A stretch of DNA of 64,000 nucleotides, taken from Mytilisepta virgata (Eukaryota; Mollusca; Bivalvia; Mytilida; Mytilidae). Shown piece after piece: positions 62,870 to 64,000 of the stretch. A program made the translations under genes and the position numbers. The stretch's first letter is position 1, and every line of letters starts with the position of its first letter. The stretch is from positions 40,936,150 through 41,000,149 of the forward strand of contig CM051514.1 of the NCBI GenBank assembly GCA_028015205.1. The letters run 5' to 3'. The notes under the pieces are model-generated. The model was not told where the DNA came from and did not search any database. It saw only the letters and a program-made list of their open reading frames with translations.

Positions 62870-64000
62870 AAGTTCTACAATCATATTACATGTACTTGGT
62901 GTCAGGGTGCATTTTGGGGAGTAACACAACCTCCGACTACCATTAGGTCACTCTGACCGACTTACTGTGCTTCATCGACTTAGGTTAAGTTTTACATCTG
63001 AGTTCAGTTCTCTGATAGCAAGCGACCTACAATCATTACTTAATGTAAGGGAGCATCTTGGGGAACTACACAGCCACACACAAAAATTATTGGGGGAACG
63101 AGGCGAACTTTATCGTAGATTTCTGGTTCAAATATTGGGACCTTATATTAATTAATCCATGTGATCTTTATCTCCCTCTTTTCCATAGTCATCAACCTAA
63201 TAATTTTGATACCTAGCTATGAATAGTTTTTACTTCGCCTCAACAAAGTTCAGGGGGCTATTGGAATCACCCCAGCATCCACGTCCGCGTCCACGTCCAC
63301 AGCCAGTCCTCAGTTGCTAGTTGACATAGGGTCATATATTTTTTTGTGCAGGTGCATCATGAAGAGACTGACCATGTGACACAAGATGAAGGTCACATGA
63401 CCCATATTACACGGTTGACTTGCCTTTAAGTTTTATGTAAAAAATCAGTTTTGATATACAAAGTGACCTACAACCATATTACTTGGTGTCAGGGTGCATC
63501 TCAGGGAACAACACAGCTTCCTACCAAAATTAGGTCACTCTGACCTTCTTATCGCGCATCATTGACTTAGGTTAAGTTTGACGTCCGAGTTCAGTTCTCT
63601 GATACCAAGGGACCTTCAATCATATTACTTGATCTGAGGATGTATCTCAGGGAGTAACACAGCCTCCCACCAAAATAAGGTCACTCTGACCTACTTATCA
63701 TGCTTCATTGACTTAGGTTTTACGTCCGAGTTCAGTTCTCTGATACCAAGGACCTACAATCATATAACTTGGTGTGAGGATGCATCTCAGGATGTAGCAC
63801 AGCCTCCTACCAAAAGTAGGTCACTCTGACCTACTTATTGCTCTATATTGACATAGGTTAAGTTTTACGTCCTAGTTGAGTTCTCCGATACCAAGGAACC
63901 TACAATCATATAACTTGGTGTGAGGAAGCATCTCAGATAGTAACACAGCCTCCCACCAATATTAAGGGACCTACAGTCATATTATTTGGTATAATGGTGC
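62870..64000. repeat. ~140-bp tandem repeat, running off the window end
   Basis: Units share 'gacctacaatcatat.acttg', 'gtgcatctcaggga.taacac', 'agcctcc.accaaaattaggtc', 'actctgacctacttat' and 'gacttaggttaagttttacg' plus 'agttcagttctctgatacca'. Starts are near 62876, 63021, 63465, 63610, 63743, 63895 and 63968; 63160-63440 is less regular. In length and style it resembles the 5390-6360 array but the sequence differs. Confidence 0.85.

Overview
The window is AT-rich metazoan nuclear DNA, almost certainly from a marine bivalve and most likely a mussel (Mytilidae, probably Mytilus). The reasons are: tRNA-derived SINEs, a Penelope-like element and several dispersed repeats whose wording I recognise from mussel sequence (for example 11540-11900, 17716-17990, 57060-57440), TTAGGG-type telomere-like repeats, and ~140-170 bp tandem repeats typical of bivalves. 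There is no operon structure, tRNA, rRNA or CRISPR array. I found no complete host gene, only a few candidate exons. The species call rests on memory of repeat families, not on a search.

Layout. 1-9.9 kb: diverged tandem repeats and one SINE. 10.5-12.7 kb: a 2.2 kb transposase-less DNA transposon with TTA target duplication (PIF/Harbinger-like). 12.77-13.37 kb: candidate last exons of an unrecognised gene. 15.0 kb: a second tRNA-like SINE. 16.3-17.0 kb: copy 1 of a ~0.7 kb MITE. 18.0-24.2 kb: a decayed Ty3/gypsy retrotransposon with one recognisable LTR and frameshifted gag, protease, RT, RNase H and integrase; its integrase is interrupted by copy 2 of the MITE. 24.37-36.05 kb: an 11.7 kb element with ~1.36 kb inverted arms around a 168-bp satellite, the satellite itself split by a 5.8 kb insertion. 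36.05-36.47 kb: a foldback element.

The centrepiece is 36904-51369, a 14.47 kb almost perfect palindrome with a hinge loop of only ~16 bp. It is flanked by an 8-bp direct repeat (TTGTCTGA) and sits inside one arm of a small foldback MITE, so the empty site can be recovered. Each ~7.2 kb arm has, from outside in: a terminal block dense in ETS/CRE/NRF1/E-box-like motifs; a ~2.2 kb 31-bp minisatellite; a compact set of intronless genes with TATA at about -30 and a TCAGT-like initiator; and a TTAGGG-like array near the hinge. The genes encode a tandem PC4-like DNA-binding protein, a 76-aa protein with a faint BH1-like motif, a conserved-looking 104-aa protein on the opposite strand, a degenerate C2H2-type gene and a Cys4 zinc-ribbon protein. 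No transposase, polymerase or integrase is visible, so the element is either non-autonomous or a reduced virus-like mobile element. I cannot name a described family for it.

52.4-54.0 kb: a full-length Tc1-like DD34E transposon with one late nonsense codon. 55-57.4 kb: a decayed Penelope-like element split by SINEs. 57.5-64 kb: short motif arrays, an hAT-like MITE, a zinc-finger reading frame broken by a SINE with a 12-bp target duplication, a candidate first exon, and ~140-bp tandem repeats running off the window end. Functionally this is a nest of mobile elements inserted into one another.
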